Of a DNA stretch of 64,000 nucleotides, positions 27,255 to 36,275 are shown piece after piece (within the stretch, counting starts at the first letter, position 1; each line of letters starts with the position of its first letter). Under the pieces are notes generated by a model. The model worked only from the letters and a program-made list of their open reading frames with translations. It did no database searches and was not told the DNA's origin. Origin of the DNA: Pedobacter psychrotolerans (GTDB taxonomy: Bacteria > Bacteroidota > Bacteroidia > Sphingobacteriales > Sphingobacteriaceae); NCBI RefSeq assembly GCF_004340665.1, contig NZ_SLWO01000008.1, positions 124,001 to 188,000 on the forward strand, written 5' to 3'. The translations under genes and the position numbers were made by a program.

Positions 27255-27872
27255 ATGATGGAAAAGAAAATAACCACACTTTTTACTGATATCGGTGGCG
27301 TATTGCTTACCAATGGTTGGGACAGGCATGCCAGGGGAGAAGCTGCAGTGCTTTTTGATTTAGATTCAGTTGATTTAGAAGAACGCCACCATTTAACCTT
27401 CGATACTTATGAAGTTGGAAAATTAACGCTCGATGAATATTTGGAGCGGATTGTATTCTTCAAGCCACGTAATTTTACTTATGATGATTTTAAAGAATTT
27501 ATGTTCAAAAAATCATTGCCCTATCCTGAAATGATTCAGTTAATCTGTGATTTGAAGAAAAAGTATAGCTTAAAGGTTGCCGTAATCAGCAATGAGGGAA
27601 GAGAGCTTAATCAGTACCGGATCAATACCTTTAAACTGAATGAATTTGTAGATTTTTTTGTGTCATCCAGTTTTGTACACTTCCGTAAACCCGATGCTGA
27701 TATTTTCAAAGTTGCAATAGATATTTCGCAAAGCGATGTAGCTACCAGTTTATATATTGATGACCGGATGCTTTTTGTTCAGGTAGCTGAAGGTTTAGGA
27801 TTGCAAGGGATTTATCATACCAGTTATGAAGATACCAAGACGCAGCTTGCGGCTTATGGATTGGAAGTGTAA
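27255..27872 (+). CDS. HAD-family hydrolase (subfamily IA)
   Basis: 205 residues. Motif I is degenerate in the first Asp position: TLFTDIGGVLL keeps the DxGGV form in which the nucleophile is Asp12 of MMEKKITTLFTD. Motif II is AVISNEG, motif III uses FRKPDADIF (Lys), and motif IV is YIDDR. Members are small-molecule phosphatases or phosphoglucomutase-like enzymes; the substrate is not evident. It follows mgtE in the same direction at a five-base distance. Confidence 0.87.
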   Translation: MMEKKITTLFTDIGGVLLTNGWDRHARGEAAVLFDLDSVDLEERHHLTFDTYEVGKLTLDEYLERIVFFKPRNFTYDDFKEFMFKKSLPYPEMIQLICDLKKKYSLKVAVISNEGRELNQYRINTFKLNEFVDFFVSSSFVHFRKPDADIFKVAIDISQSDVATSLYIDDRMLFVQVAEGLGLQGIYHTSYEDTKTQLAAYGLEV

Positions 27873-27917
27873 ACCGTATTAATTTGTTGCTGGCTTGAGT
27901 TATATTTTGTTAACTTT

Positions 27918-27976
27918 CATCCTGGGGAACGAAGGATTTTGTTTCATCGGTTGCAGATCCTTCGTGCCTCAGGATG
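27918..27976. repeat. Palindromic intergenic element (CATCCTGAGG type)
   Basis: Two 20-base arms (27918-27937 and 27957-27976) are inverted copies matching at 18 of 20 positions, of the form CATCCTGRGGMACGAAGGAT, separated by 19 bases. The element sits between two convergent genes. A related remnant occurs near 48082-48119 (TTGCAGATGCTTCGTACCTC, then AGCATGACA). Confidence 0.75.
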
Positions 27977-28002
27977 ACAAAAATTTCGAGCTACTGCAAT
28001 AA

Positions 28003-28030
28003 CAAAAAAGCCACTCTTTTGAAGTGGCTT
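28003..28030 (-). terminator. Intrinsic terminator of ychF
   Basis: AAGCCACT (28008-28015) pairs with AGTGGCTT (28023-28030) around a seven-base loop. On the minus strand it is followed by TTTTTTG, as expected downstream of ychF. Confidence 0.8.
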
Positions 28031-28053
28031 AATATTTTAATAGTGTTTAGTGT

Positions 28054-29154
28054 TTAAACATTAAACCTGAAGTGCATAATATCTCCGTCTTCTACCACGT
28101 AAGTTTTGCCTTCAACACCTAATTTACCAGCATCTTTACAAGCATTCTCTGAGCCTAAAGTAACGAAATCATTATATTTAATAACTTCTGCACGAATAAA
28201 GCCTTTTTCGAAATCAGTGTGGATTACACCTGCAGCCTGAGGAGCAGTAAAACCTTTGGTAATGGTCCATGCACGAACTTCCTGAACACCTGCAGTGAAG
28301 TAAGTATATAGGTTTAATAATTTATATGCAGCGCGGATTAACTTATTAACGCCAGATTCATCTAAACCTAAATCAGCTAAAAATTCCTGGCGTTCTTCAT
28401 AGCTTTCTAATTCTGCGATTTCAGATTCAATTTTTGCAGAGATTACCAACACTTCGGCACGCTCATCAGCTACGCTGGCTTTTACCAGATCAACATATTT
28501 GTTGCCCGCTATTACAGATGACTCATCTACATTACAAACGTACATTACAGGCTTTTGAGTTAATAAACCCAAGTCTTCAATAAAGTCAAAATCATCCTGT
28601 GCCAAAGCAGCTGTGCGGATAGATTTGCCATTTTCTAAATGCGTTTTTACAACAGATAATATTTCATAAGTACGTTTTGCGTCCTTGTCACCACCGGTTT
28701 TAGCCATTTTTTCTACCTTTTGAATGCGTTTATCAACGGTATCCAAATCTTTCAGCTGTAATTCTGTATCAATAATTTCTTTATCACGGATCGGATCAAC
28801 TGAACCATCCACATGGATCACATTACCATCATCAAAACACCGTAATACATGAATAATAGCATTCGTAGCCCGTATGTTTCCTAAGAACTGGTTACCTAAA
28901 CCTTCACCTTTTGATGCACCCTTAACTAAACCAGCAATATCTACAATTTCAATAGTGTTAGGCTGTACTTTGTTAGGTTTAACCAGCTCAGCCAGTTTGG
29001 TTAGTCTGTCATCCGGTACCGTAATTACACCAACATTAGGTTCAATAGTACAAAAAGGGAAGTTTGCAGCTTGCGCCTTTGCATTGGATAAACAGTTGAA
29101 AAGCGTCGATTTACCTACGTTTGGTAAACCAACTATACCACATTGTAATGCCAT
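28054..29154 (-). CDS. ychF: Ribosome-associated ATPase/GTPase YchF (OLA1 family)
   Basis: 366 residues, the usual family length. G1 is GLPNVGKST (8-16), the switch region includes NFPFCTIEPNVGV, and G3 is DIAGLVKGAS. The G4-equivalent is the YchF-type NVDE, which favours ATP over GTP. The C-terminal TGS domain contains QAAGVIHTDFEKGFIRAEVI. It is a conserved ribosome-binding P-loop protein linked to translation and stress responses. Monocistronic, with a candidate promoter upstream and a terminator downstream. Confidence 0.97.
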   Translation of the reverse strand: MALQCGIVGLPNVGKSTLFNCLSNAKAQAANFPFCTIEPNVGVITVPDDRLTKLAELVKPNKVQPNTIEIVDIAGLVKGASKGEGLGNQFLGNIRATNAIIHVLRCFDDGNVIHVDGSVDPIRDKEIIDTELQLKDLDTVDKRIQKVEKMAKTGGDKDAKRTYEILSVVKTHLENGKSIRTAALAQDDFDFIEDLGLLTQKPVMYVCNVDESSVIAGNKYVDLVKASVADERAEVLVISAKIESEIAELESYEERQEFLADLGLDESGVNKLIRAAYKLLNLYTYFTAGVQEVRAWTITKGFTAPQAAGVIHTDFEKGFIRAEVIKYNDFVTLGSENACKDAGKLGVEGKTYVVEDGDIMHFRFNV

Positions 29155-29219
29155 TTATATTATATTCTTTAGGGTTCTTATCAATAACTTATTTCTAAGC
29201 TTTCTGCTTAAAAATCGGG

Positions 29220-29250
29220 CAAAGATAAGCTTTTAAACTCTTTAATTAAA
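29220..29250 (-). promoter_or_regulatory. Candidate ychF promoter
   Basis: On the minus strand TTTA (29250-29247), a 19-base spacer and TATCTTTG (29227-29220) match the TTTG-N19-TAnnTTTG pattern except for one base. It lies 65 bases ahead of the start codon. Confidence 0.55.
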
Positions 29251-29311
29251 GCTGTTAATTTGTAGCAGATGGATATTTTATCTAAGTTTATCCAAAATTA
29301 CAATTATTAAT

Positions 29312-29773
29312 ATGGAAGATTTAGAGGAGGATGTACCTCAGGAAGTGAAATTAGTCGTAACTGAAGAAATGCGTAGCTATATTTACGATATCACCAGATG
29401 GGCGAAGTTTTTATCAATTGTTGGATTTGTATTTTCAGTAATACTTATTTTAGTTTCATTTACTATTCCAGCAATGATTGCAAGCAATCCTGTATTGGCA
29501 AAACAATTGGGCAGCTTGGGGCAGGGTAGTTCAACCGCAATAACCATTATCTATTTAATTTTAGGGCTTTTTTATTTCTATCCGAGTTTGTTATTGTTTA
29601 GAATTTCAAACAATGGAAAGCAAGGCGTGCTATTTGGAAATCAGGAAAGTTTAAACACTGCGATGCAAAATGTAAAATCGCTGTTTAAATTTTGGGGAAT
29701 CATTACAATCACTGTAATTGTCGGCTACTTTTTGTTGTTATTTTTAGTAGGAGCTGGATTAGCTGTAGCATAA
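29312..29773 (+). CDS. DUF5362-like membrane protein
   Basis: 153 residues. An acidic N-terminus and a conserved-looking EEMRSYIYDITRWAKFLSIVG stretch precede three hydrophobic segments (about 31-56, 70-92 and 128-150). This matches the general layout of the DUF5362 family in Bacteroidota, an assignment from memory of the pattern. No catalytic motif is seen, and no function can be given. It ends at a bidirectional terminator. Confidence 0.7.
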   Translation: MEDLEEDVPQEVKLVVTEEMRSYIYDITRWAKFLSIVGFVFSVILILVSFTIPAMIASNPVLAKQLGSLGQGSSTAITIIYLILGLFYFYPSLLLFRISNNGKQGVLFGNQESLNTAMQNVKSLFKFWGIITITVIVGYFLLLFLVGAGLAVA

Positions 29774-29818
29774 CCCATATTTATCAAATCTATAGTACTC
29801 AAAATTTAATGCATAAAA

Positions 29819-29846
29819 AAAAGCCTTTGTTTTCACGAAGGCTTTT
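29819..29846. terminator. Bidirectional terminator between convergent genes
   Basis: AAAAGCCTTTG (29819-29829) pairs with CGAAGGCTTTT (29836-29846), 11 bp with one wobble, with A and T runs on either side. It serves the DUF5362-like gene (plus) and the PUR-domain gene (minus). Confidence 0.82.
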
Positions 29847-29860
29847 CTTATATATTTAAA

Positions 29861-30184
29861 TTAAAACGAAAAATCGTCTGATGTTTTAGGGCTATGTTCT
29901 CCGTTTTCAGAATATTCATAACGTTTTTCAACAACATCCTGGTGAGATTTAATGTAATCAACAGTTTCATTTAAGCCTTCTGTAAATTTCTCAAAATCTT
30001 CTTTGTATAAGAAAATTTTATGTTTAACGAATACACCGTCTTCTAATCTTTTCTTGCTCTCAGTAACTGTTAAATAATAATCACCTGAGCGAGTAGCCTT
30101 CACGTCGAAGAAATAAGTTCTCTTGCCTGCTCTTACTTTCTTTGAAAAAACTTCTTCTCTTTCCTTGTTGTCGAATTCTCCCAT
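29861..30184 (-). CDS. PUR-alpha-like nucleic-acid-binding protein (DUF3276)
   Basis: 107 residues from ATG 30184 (MGEFDNKEREEVFSKK). A further upstream in-frame ATG at 30244 would add an uncharacteristic 20-residue leader and is not preferred. One PUR repeat is visible: SKKVRAGKRTYFFDVKATRSGDYYLTVTESKK, followed by the helix region FVKHKIFLYKEDFEKFTEGL. The family (PF11680) is related to Borrelia BpuR and eukaryotic Pur-alpha, which bind single-stranded nucleic acid. The C-terminal tail is acidic and disordered. Confidence 0.85.
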   Translation of the reverse strand: MGEFDNKEREEVFSKKVRAGKRTYFFDVKATRSGDYYLTVTESKKRLEDGVFVKHKIFLYKEDFEKFTEGLNETVDYIKSHQDVVEKRYEYSENGEHSPKTSDDFSF

Positions 30185-30251
30185 GGTTGGTATTGATGTT
30201 GGTTTTTGGTTTCGGTAAATATAAAGCAAATATTTAAAGTTCAAAATAAAA

Positions 30252-32051
30252 TTAAATACTTAGTGATTCTTCCTCTAAAAGTTGATTGTTGTAAAGTTCT
30301 GTATAACTCCCATTTAAGCTAAGTAATTCGCTGTGTGTACCTTGCTCAATGATTTTTCCATTATCAAGTACCAGAATCTTATCTGCATTTTTAATGGTAG
30401 AAATTCGATGTGCAATTAAAATACTGGTTTTTCCATTCATTATTTTACCTAGATTATTTAAAATTTCTTCTTCCGTTTTAGTATCTACCGCAGAAAGACA
30501 ATCATCAAATATTAAAATTCTAGGCGATTTTATTAAAGCCCTTGCAATAGATACACGCTGTTTTTGTCCTCCAGACAGCGTGATTCCACGTTCGCCAAGC
30601 ATCGTTTCAAATTTTTCATCAAAATCAATAATGTTGTGATATACTGAGGCATTTTTAGCAGCATCGTAAATTTCATCGTCCGTAACCTGGTCTAAGCCAA
30701 AGGCTATATTATTACGTATTGTATCAGAAAATAAGAAAACCTCCTGGGGTACAAAGCCAATCTGGCTGCGGTAGTTTTTTAGATGAAATGATTTTAAATC
30801 ATTTCCATCCACCGAAATAGACCCACTTTGAACATCATACATGCGCATGATTAAATTGGCTAAAGTAGATTTTCCAGAACCTGTTTTACCGATAATGGCC
30901 ACAAACTCTCCTGCTTTAATCTCAAAATTTAAATTTTTCAATGCTTCGATGCCCGTATCCGGATAAGTGAAACTCACATTGTTGAATGCTAAGTGTCCAC
31001 TGATTTCTCTATCATTAAGTTCTGTCGACTGAATATCGGATGGAATATCTAAAAATTCATTTATCCTTTTTTGTGAAGCTGCTGCTCTTTGAATCAATGA
31101 GGTTACCCAGCCCAACATGGTTACCGGGAAAGTAAGTTGATTGATATAAATGATAAATTCTGCAATGTTTCCGGCGGTGATGCTTCCGTTCATTACCTGA
31201 ATGCCGCCAATATAAATGGTTAGAATAGTGCTTAGTCCAATTAAAAGCATCATGGTTGGATAAAACAAGGCTGAAACCTTTACCAAACTCATTGAATCTT
31301 TTTTGTACTCATTACTTTGAATTTCAAACATGTTTCTGGTGTAATCCTCCCGAACATAAGATTTGATAATCCTGATGCCTGAAAAACGCTCCTGCACAAA
31401 ACTGGATAGATCAGAAAGCCGTTCCTGGATTTTACCGCTTTTTTTAAAAATCAGCGTATTCACGTAATAGATAATCACCACCAGGAAGGGGAGTGGCAAA
31501 AGGCAGTAAATGGCAAGTTTGGAGTTTACATCGAACATTGACCATACGATTAACACAGATAAAACAAATGTATTTATTGTGTACATGATAGCCGGACCAA
31601 CATACATTCGAACGCGGTTTACATCCTCTGTGGCCCGATTCATCAGGTCTCCGGTATTATTCCTCCTGTAAAACCCTAAACTTAGCTCCTGATAGTGTTG
31701 ATAGATATCATTCTTCATGTCAAATTCAATGTGTCTGGACATTAAAATAATAGTTTGACGCATGAAAAACAGGAATAATCCCCTAAGAACGTAAAGTATA
31801 ATGACTAAAATTCCGAAATAAAGAAGGTTACTGCTGAATATACTGTAAACGATTTCTTGTCGATCAAAGCCATTGAAGAGGTTATAGATCTGTATGTTTT
31901 CGGTGATTAAATCTACCGCATAACCAATTACCTGAGCAGGTACAACACCAAAAATGTTAGATATAACTACGAAAATACTTCCCGGGATAATCCACCATTT
32001 ATATTTTAGAAAATACTTATTTAACCTGCGCAGATGTTTCATGTGGTACAA
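30252..32051 (-). CDS. ABC exporter, fused permease-ATPase (MdlA/YheI-like)
   Basis: 599 residues: six membrane spans (about 15-320) then the ATPase domain (about 350-590). Walker A is GKTGSGKST, the signature is LSGGQKQR, and Walker B reads ILIFDDCLSAVD. Asp replaces the usual catalytic Glu, a feature of MdlA/YheI-type half exporters. The H-loop is LIAHRIST. Such proteins export lipids or drugs, often as heterodimers with a second half transporter; none is present here. Met4 (32042) is an equally possible start. Confidence 0.9.
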   Translation of the reverse strand: MYHMKHLRRLNKYFLKYKWWIIPGSIFVVISNIFGVVPAQVIGYAVDLITENIQIYNLFNGFDRQEIVYSIFSSNLLYFGILVIILYVLRGLFLFFMRQTIILMSRHIEFDMKNDIYQHYQELSLGFYRRNNTGDLMNRATEDVNRVRMYVGPAIMYTINTFVLSVLIVWSMFDVNSKLAIYCLLPLPFLVVIIYYVNTLIFKKSGKIQERLSDLSSFVQERFSGIRIIKSYVREDYTRNMFEIQSNEYKKDSMSLVKVSALFYPTMMLLIGLSTILTIYIGGIQVMNGSITAGNIAEFIIYINQLTFPVTMLGWVTSLIQRAAASQKRINEFLDIPSDIQSTELNDREISGHLAFNNVSFTYPDTGIEALKNLNFEIKAGEFVAIIGKTGSGKSTLANLIMRMYDVQSGSISVDGNDLKSFHLKNYRSQIGFVPQEVFLFSDTIRNNIAFGLDQVTDDEIYDAAKNASVYHNIIDFDEKFETMLGERGITLSGGQKQRVSIARALIKSPRILIFDDCLSAVDTKTEEEILNNLGKIMNGKTSILIAHRISTIKNADKILVLDNGKIIEQGTHSELLSLNGSYTELYNNQLLEEESLSI

Positions 32052-32197
32052 ATTTAGGCAATTTCATTATCTCCATCCGAAAAAATATACCGTTAATATG
32101 ATCCGTTTTTAAAACTAGTTAGGATTGTGAGGGGATTGGAACAAAATTAATTTTGTTATAGTTAAGTTAAATACATGTATTAATGGTTTTTTTATTT

Positions 32198-32205
32198 TAA
32201 TTTTG
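32198..32205 (+). promoter_or_regulatory. Candidate -7 box for the amino-acid dehydrogenase gene
   Basis: TAATTTTG matches TAnnTTTG and ends 24 bases before ATG 32230. No TTTG lies 19-21 bases upstream. Transcription starting here would exclude the upstream TTG (32203) as a start codon, supporting 32230. Confidence 0.4.
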
Positions 32206-32229
32206 CAGGAAGTTAGCCGACCGTTAAAT

Positions 32230-33318
32230 ATGCCAGCAAATTCTCCGTCCGATTCATCCATTCTAGCTCAATTAAGTGCTTATGGGCACAAAAAATTGGT
32301 TTTTTGTAATGATCCGGATACTGGTTTAAAAGCAATTATTGCCATTCATGATACCACTTTAGGTCCTGCTTTAGGCGGAACCCGTATGTGGAGTTATGCT
32401 ACTGAAGGGGAGGCTTTAGAAGATGCCTTGCGTTTATCGAGAGGAATGACTTATAAAGCAGCCATTACCGGTTTAAACCTGGGTGGTGGGAAAGGCGTAA
32501 TTATTGGCGATTCCAGAAAAGACAAAACCGAAACATTAATGCGTAGCTATGGGAGATTTATTAAAAATCTGAATGGCGAGTTTATTACTGCGGAGGAAAT
32601 GGGAACCAATACTAAGGATATGGAATATATCCGCATGGAAACCAATTATGTTACCGGTGTTCCGGAATCAATCGGTGGCGCAGGAAATCCAGCTCCTTTT
32701 ACTGCTCAAGGTGTTTATCTCGGTATTAAAGCCAGTGTTAAAGAAGTTTTCGGCACAGATATGCTTGCCGGTAGAACCATTGTAGTACAAGGAATTGGCA
32801 ATGTGGGTGAACACCTGGTGGCCTTGTTAAGAAAAGAAAATGCAGAGGTTTTAATCAGCGATATTAATCAGGAGCAACTGACTTATGTGGCCCGTAAATA
32901 CAAAGCAAAACCTATTGAGGCAGATAAGATCTTCGGTATTGATGCTGATGTGTACGCACCTTGTGCTATGGGCGCTACGGTTAACAACAAGACCATTGAG
33001 CGCATGAAATTTGCTATTATCGCGGGTTCTGCGAACAATCAGCTTAAAGACGAAGTTTTGGATAGTGAACTGCTTTCTAAAAAAGGAATTTTGTTTGCAC
33101 CTGATTACCTCATCAACGCTGGAGGATTAATCGCCTGCTATTCTGAATGGACAGGTTTTGGGAAGAAGCGAACTGTTCAGCTGACTGAAAACATTTACGA
33201 TGCAACAAGAAGTGTGATCAAATTAAGCAAATCAGAAAAAATATCAACCAACATTGCGGCTAACCGAATTGCTGAGAAACGGATTGCTGACATCAAGAAA
33301 ATCAAATCATCATATTAA
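32230..33318 (+). CDS. Leucine/valine/phenylalanine-type dehydrogenase (Glu/Leu/Phe/Val family)
   Basis: 362 residues from ATG 32230 (MPANSPSDSS). The catalytic region contains LGPALGGTRMW, the Lys-rich LNLGGGKGVIIGD and the TAEEMGT segment. The NAD-binding half has VVQGIGNVGEHL. The PAPFTAQGVYLGIKA stretch is typical of the Leu/Val/Phe dehydrogenase subgroup rather than glutamate dehydrogenase. It oxidatively deaminates branched-chain or aromatic amino acids to 2-oxoacids with NAD+. Exact substrate preference is not decided by sequence. nusB follows 46 bases later. Confidence 0.88.
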   Translation: MPANSPSDSSILAQLSAYGHKKLVFCNDPDTGLKAIIAIHDTTLGPALGGTRMWSYATEGEALEDALRLSRGMTYKAAITGLNLGGGKGVIIGDSRKDKTETLMRSYGRFIKNLNGEFITAEEMGTNTKDMEYIRMETNYVTGVPESIGGAGNPAPFTAQGVYLGIKASVKEVFGTDMLAGRTIVVQGIGNVGEHLVALLRKENAEVLISDINQEQLTYVARKYKAKPIEADKIFGIDADVYAPCAMGATVNNKTIERMKFAIIAGSANNQLKDEVLDSELLSKKGILFAPDYLINAGGLIACYSEWTGFGKKRTVQLTENIYDATRSVIKLSKSEKISTNIAANRIAEKRIADIKKIKSSY

Positions 33319-33364
33319 TAATTATTAAAAACAGGTTTTAAAAACCGCACTCGTTCTTACATTC

Positions 33365-34315
33365 ATGTTAAACAGAAGGCACTTAAGGATCAAAGCTTTG
33401 CAAAATATTTTTGCATGGCAAATGGCAGACAAAAAAGACATTAAAGGGGACCTAAAACTTTTAATGCAGAGCATCGATAGCGTGTACGAAATGTACATCT
33501 GGATGTTATCACTGATGGTGGAAGTGACCGAATTTACGGCCAACGACGCTGCAGAGCGTGCAAATAAACATCTAAAAACAGCAGAGGATTTAAATCCCAA
33601 CTTAAAACTGCTTCATAACAAGTTTAGCGTTTTAATGCAGCAAAACCCCGAATATGTATCGGCGGTAAAGAAGTACAAGGTAGACTGGGGTTTCGATCCG
33701 GAAATTCGTAAAACAGTTTTCAATTCTTTAAAAGCATCTAAAGAATATGCAGATTATCTTGCAGATCCTAATGAAAGCTTAGAATCATCAAAAGACATTA
33801 TCAAATACATTTTCAGGAAAATCATCTTAAAAAACCAGGCCATTTTACAGGTTTTTGAAGAGAAATTTATCAACTGGCAGGTAGATCATGAAGTGATGAA
33901 AGGCATGGTGGCTAAAACTTTGAAGAATTTTACCTTCGATGATCCTTTCAAAAACAAGTTAACAGAAATCAGCGCAGACTGGACTGAAGACAGTAAGTTT
34001 GTACAGGATTTGTTTATTCATACCTTACAAAACGATGCCAAGTACCAGGAAATGATTGCGGAAAGAACCAAAAACTGGGAATCGGAGCGTATTGCCTTAA
34101 TGGATACTATTCTGATGAAAATGGCTATTTGTGAATTGCTAAATTTCCCATCCATCCCGGTTAAAGTAACCATTAACGAATATTTAGAGTTGTCAAAAGA
34201 TTACAGTACACCGAAAAGTAATTCATTTATAAATGGTATTTTGGACAAAATTTTAGGCGACTTAAAGAAAAACAATACCATTAAAAAAATCGGTCGCGGA
34301 TTAATTGAAGAATAA
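33365..34315 (+). CDS. nusB: Transcription antitermination factor NusB (long form)
   Basis: 316 residues, about twice the length of E. coli NusB, as is usual in Bacteroidota. It starts MLNRRHLRIKALQNIFAWQ, the conserved NusB N-terminus. The C-terminal third contains the second conserved block (ERIALMDTILMKMAICELLNFPSIPVKVTINEYLELSKDYSTPKSNSFINGILDKI, shown as successive motifs). The middle is a lineage-specific helical insertion. NusB acts with NusE in rRNA antitermination. It heads the run DUF1573-yajC-ybbR-coaE. Confidence 0.92.
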   Translation: MLNRRHLRIKALQNIFAWQMADKKDIKGDLKLLMQSIDSVYEMYIWMLSLMVEVTEFTANDAAERANKHLKTAEDLNPNLKLLHNKFSVLMQQNPEYVSAVKKYKVDWGFDPEIRKTVFNSLKASKEYADYLADPNESLESSKDIIKYIFRKIILKNQAILQVFEEKFINWQVDHEVMKGMVAKTLKNFTFDDPFKNKLTEISADWTEDSKFVQDLFIHTLQNDAKYQEMIAERTKNWESERIALMDTILMKMAICELLNFPSIPVKVTINEYLELSKDYSTPKSNSFINGILDKILGDLKKNNTIKKIGRGLIEE

Positions 34316-34317
34316 TT

Positions 34318-34752
34318 ATGAAAAAGATATTTATCCTGGCCATTGCTGCACTTTCTTTTACAGCATGTCGCAATGCAAATAATTCAACTGATAAAGTTGC
34401 TGGTTCGAAAGGCAATACGGTTGTATCACCAGATGCCCCAGTAATTGTGTTTGAAAGAGAAATATTTGATTTTGAAAAAGTAGATCAAGGTGAAAAAGTA
34501 ACGCACGATTTTAAGTTCAAAAATACAGGTAAAAGCCCTTTAATTATTTCAAATGCAACTGCAACTTGTGGTTGTACTGTTCCGGTAGTGCCAACAGAAC
34601 CAATTCTGCCTGGTAAAGAAGGAGTTATTAAAGTCGTTTTTAACAGCGAAGGTAAAGAAGGCATGCAAGACAAAGTAATTACAGTCAATTCAAATGCGAA
34701 CCCGGCCATATCAACAGTACACTTGGTGGGTGATGTAAGGGTAAAAAAATAA
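34318..34752 (+). CDS. DUF1573 lipoprotein
   Basis: 144 residues. A lipoprotein signal peptide ends in FTA-C (Cys17). The body carries the DUF1573 hallmarks: FDFEKVDQGEKVTHDFKFKNTGKSPL, ATCGCTVP with a CxC pair, and the FNSEGKEG turn. It is an immunoglobulin-like periplasmic or surface protein of unknown function, common in Bacteroidota directly after nusB. It begins two bases after the nusB stop. Confidence 0.9.
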   Translation: MKKIFILAIAALSFTACRNANNSTDKVAGSKGNTVVSPDAPVIVFEREIFDFEKVDQGEKVTHDFKFKNTGKSPLIISNATATCGCTVPVVPTEPILPGKEGVIKVVFNSEGKEGMQDKVITVNSNANPAISTVHLVGDVRVKK

Positions 34753-34811
34753 CTCAACAGCTAAGCAATTGGCTGATCAAATATTAATTAAATAAATCAA
34801 ATCAATAAGAA

Positions 34812-35135
34812 ATGACATCAACAGTAATTTTACAGGCAACAGGTGGAACCAGTAGCATGCTCAGTACCATTGTACCTATGGTATTAATTATGGTAGTTTT
34901 CTACTTTTTCATGATCCGCCCGCAAGTTAAAAAAGCTAAAGAACATAAGAAATTAGTAGCAGAATTGAAAAAAGGTGATAAAATTATCACAACTGCAGGC
35001 ATCCACGGACGTATTGCAGATTTAAATGATACAACCTTTTTAATTGAGGTAGAAGGTGGTGTTAAAATTCGTTTTGATAAATCTGCAGTATCATTAGATG
35101 CTACAAAAGCAGTAACTACACCTGCTAAAGCTTAA
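34812..35135 (+). CDS. yajC: Preprotein translocase subunit YajC
   Basis: 107 residues. One membrane span (about 15-35) is followed by the conserved MIRPQVKKAKEHKKLVAELKKGD and the beta domain GDKIITTAGIHGRI. YajC associates with SecDF. It belongs to the nusB-DUF1573-yajC-ybbR-coaE cluster and is followed by a strong terminator, so ybbR-coaE form a separate unit. Confidence 0.95.
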   Translation: MTSTVILQATGGTSSMLSTIVPMVLIMVVFYFFMIRPQVKKAKEHKKLVAELKKGDKIITTAGIHGRIADLNDTTFLIEVEGGVKIRFDKSAVSLDATKAVTTPAKA

Positions 35136-35154
35136 ACAAAATAAAACTTTTGAG

Positions 35155-35186
35155 AAAACCGTCGTTCTACAGATCGACGGTTTTTT
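35155..35186 (+). terminator. Intrinsic terminator of the nusB-yajC unit
   Basis: AAAACCGTCG (35155-35164) pairs perfectly with CGACGGTTTT (35175-35184) around a ten-base loop, with T residues continuing to 35186. It lies 20 bases after yajC. Confidence 0.92.
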
Positions 35187-35246
35187 GTTTTTAGTCAGTT
35201 TTAAAAGCTTAAACCACGCTTCTTTCATTTCTTTGTGTCATTTCTA

Positions 35247-35277
35247 TTTGAGCACCTGTTTAGTTTTACTACATTTG
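35247..35277 (+). promoter_or_regulatory. Promoter of ybbR-coaE
   Basis: TTTG (35247-35250), a spacer of exactly 19 bases and TACATTTG (35270-35277) match the full Bacteroidota housekeeping promoter pattern. It lies directly after the yajC terminator and 50 bases before the chosen ybbR ATG. Confidence 0.65.
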
Positions 35278-35327
35278 GCGATATTGTTATATTGGATCAT
35301 CGTCCATCGTCATTTAGATTGTTAAAT

Positions 35328-36275
35328 ATGCCATTTATTAGATTAACCCAAATAGAGAAAAGACGTGTTTTTACACTCTTGGCTTGTTTGTTTCTGGCAA
35401 TTGCAGCATGGCTTTTTATGGCACTGAATAACAAGTATATCTATACTGCTAAAACAGTTTTGGTTTTTAAAAATACACCCACCAAACGAGCATTTTATCC
35501 TTTGCAATCAGATACGGTTGATTTACAGGTAGAAGGAACCGGATGGCAACTGATATTTTCCCGTCTGCGTATTAGCCCGCCATCTATATCCGTGAGTTTA
35601 AGTCAGCTTAATACGAAGGATTTTATCACATTCTCAGATCAGTTATACAACGTTAACAGGCAACTGGAAAGCACGCAAAAAGTGATTTCTGTTAAGCCAG
35701 ATACCTTATATTTTGATTTTACAAAAAGAACAGTAAAAAAGGTATCAATTAAATTGGTTAGCAAGCTGGATTTCATCGATCAGTATGGGATTTCAAGTGA
35801 TATCATCTTAAATCCTCAATATGTAAAGGTAGCTGGTCCGGCAGAAGAATTAAGCAAAATTACCATCTGGCCAACGGATACTTTAAAGCTAAATAAGATT
35901 CAGGGGAGCACGACTGTCAGGATTGGTTTGCAACATAGTCCACAAAAAAATGTAAGCATTTACCCTTCGTCGGTAGAAGTAAAGCTTCCTGTAGATGAAT
36001 TTACAGAGAAAACAATTGAGGTGCCCTTAAAGATCATTAACAATAAAAATTACAACAGCATAAAACTTTATCCCAAGAAAATTAAAGTAACATTTTTAGT
36101 TGCGTTGGGTAATTATAATCAGGTGAATGACAACTTCATTACTGCAACTGTTGATGTTAATGAGTGGCAGGATTTAGCACACAAGCAGTTTACAGTGAAG
36201 ATTACGGAGTTTCCGGATTATTGTAAACTGATCAATGTCAATCCATCGAAGGTAGATTTTGTAGTAGAAAAATAA
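35328..36275 (+). CDS. YbbR-domain protein
   Basis: 315 residues from ATG 35328 (MPFIRLTQIEKRR). The frame is open further upstream to 35235, but those codons lie within or ahead of the promoter. One membrane span (about 17-37) anchors an extracytoplasmic region of repeated YbbR-like beta units (VSIKLVSKLDF; VAGPAEELSKI; VEVKLPVDEF). YbbR proteins are linked in other bacteria to cyclic-di-AMP cyclase regulation, but no dacA gene is adjacent here. The stop overlaps coaE as TAATG. Confidence 0.85.
   Translation: MPFIRLTQIEKRRVFTLLACLFLAIAAWLFMALNNKYIYTAKTVLVFKNTPTKRAFYPLQSDTVDLQVEGTGWQLIFSRLRISPPSISVSLSQLNTKDFITFSDQLYNVNRQLESTQKVISVKPDTLYFDFTKRTVKKVSIKLVSKLDFIDQYGISSDIILNPQYVKVAGPAEELSKITIWPTDTLKLNKIQGSTTVRIGLQHSPQKNVSIYPSSVEVKLPVDEFTEKTIEVPLKIINNKNYNSIKLYPKKIKVTFLVALGNYNQVNDNFITATVDVNEWQDLAHKQFTVKITEFPDYCKLINVNPSKVDFVVEK

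Noticed and set aside
27255..27872. HAD-like gene as part of a Mg2+-transport mechanism
   Set aside because: Only the close spacing to mgtE supports this; the HAD family is too broad to assign a role.
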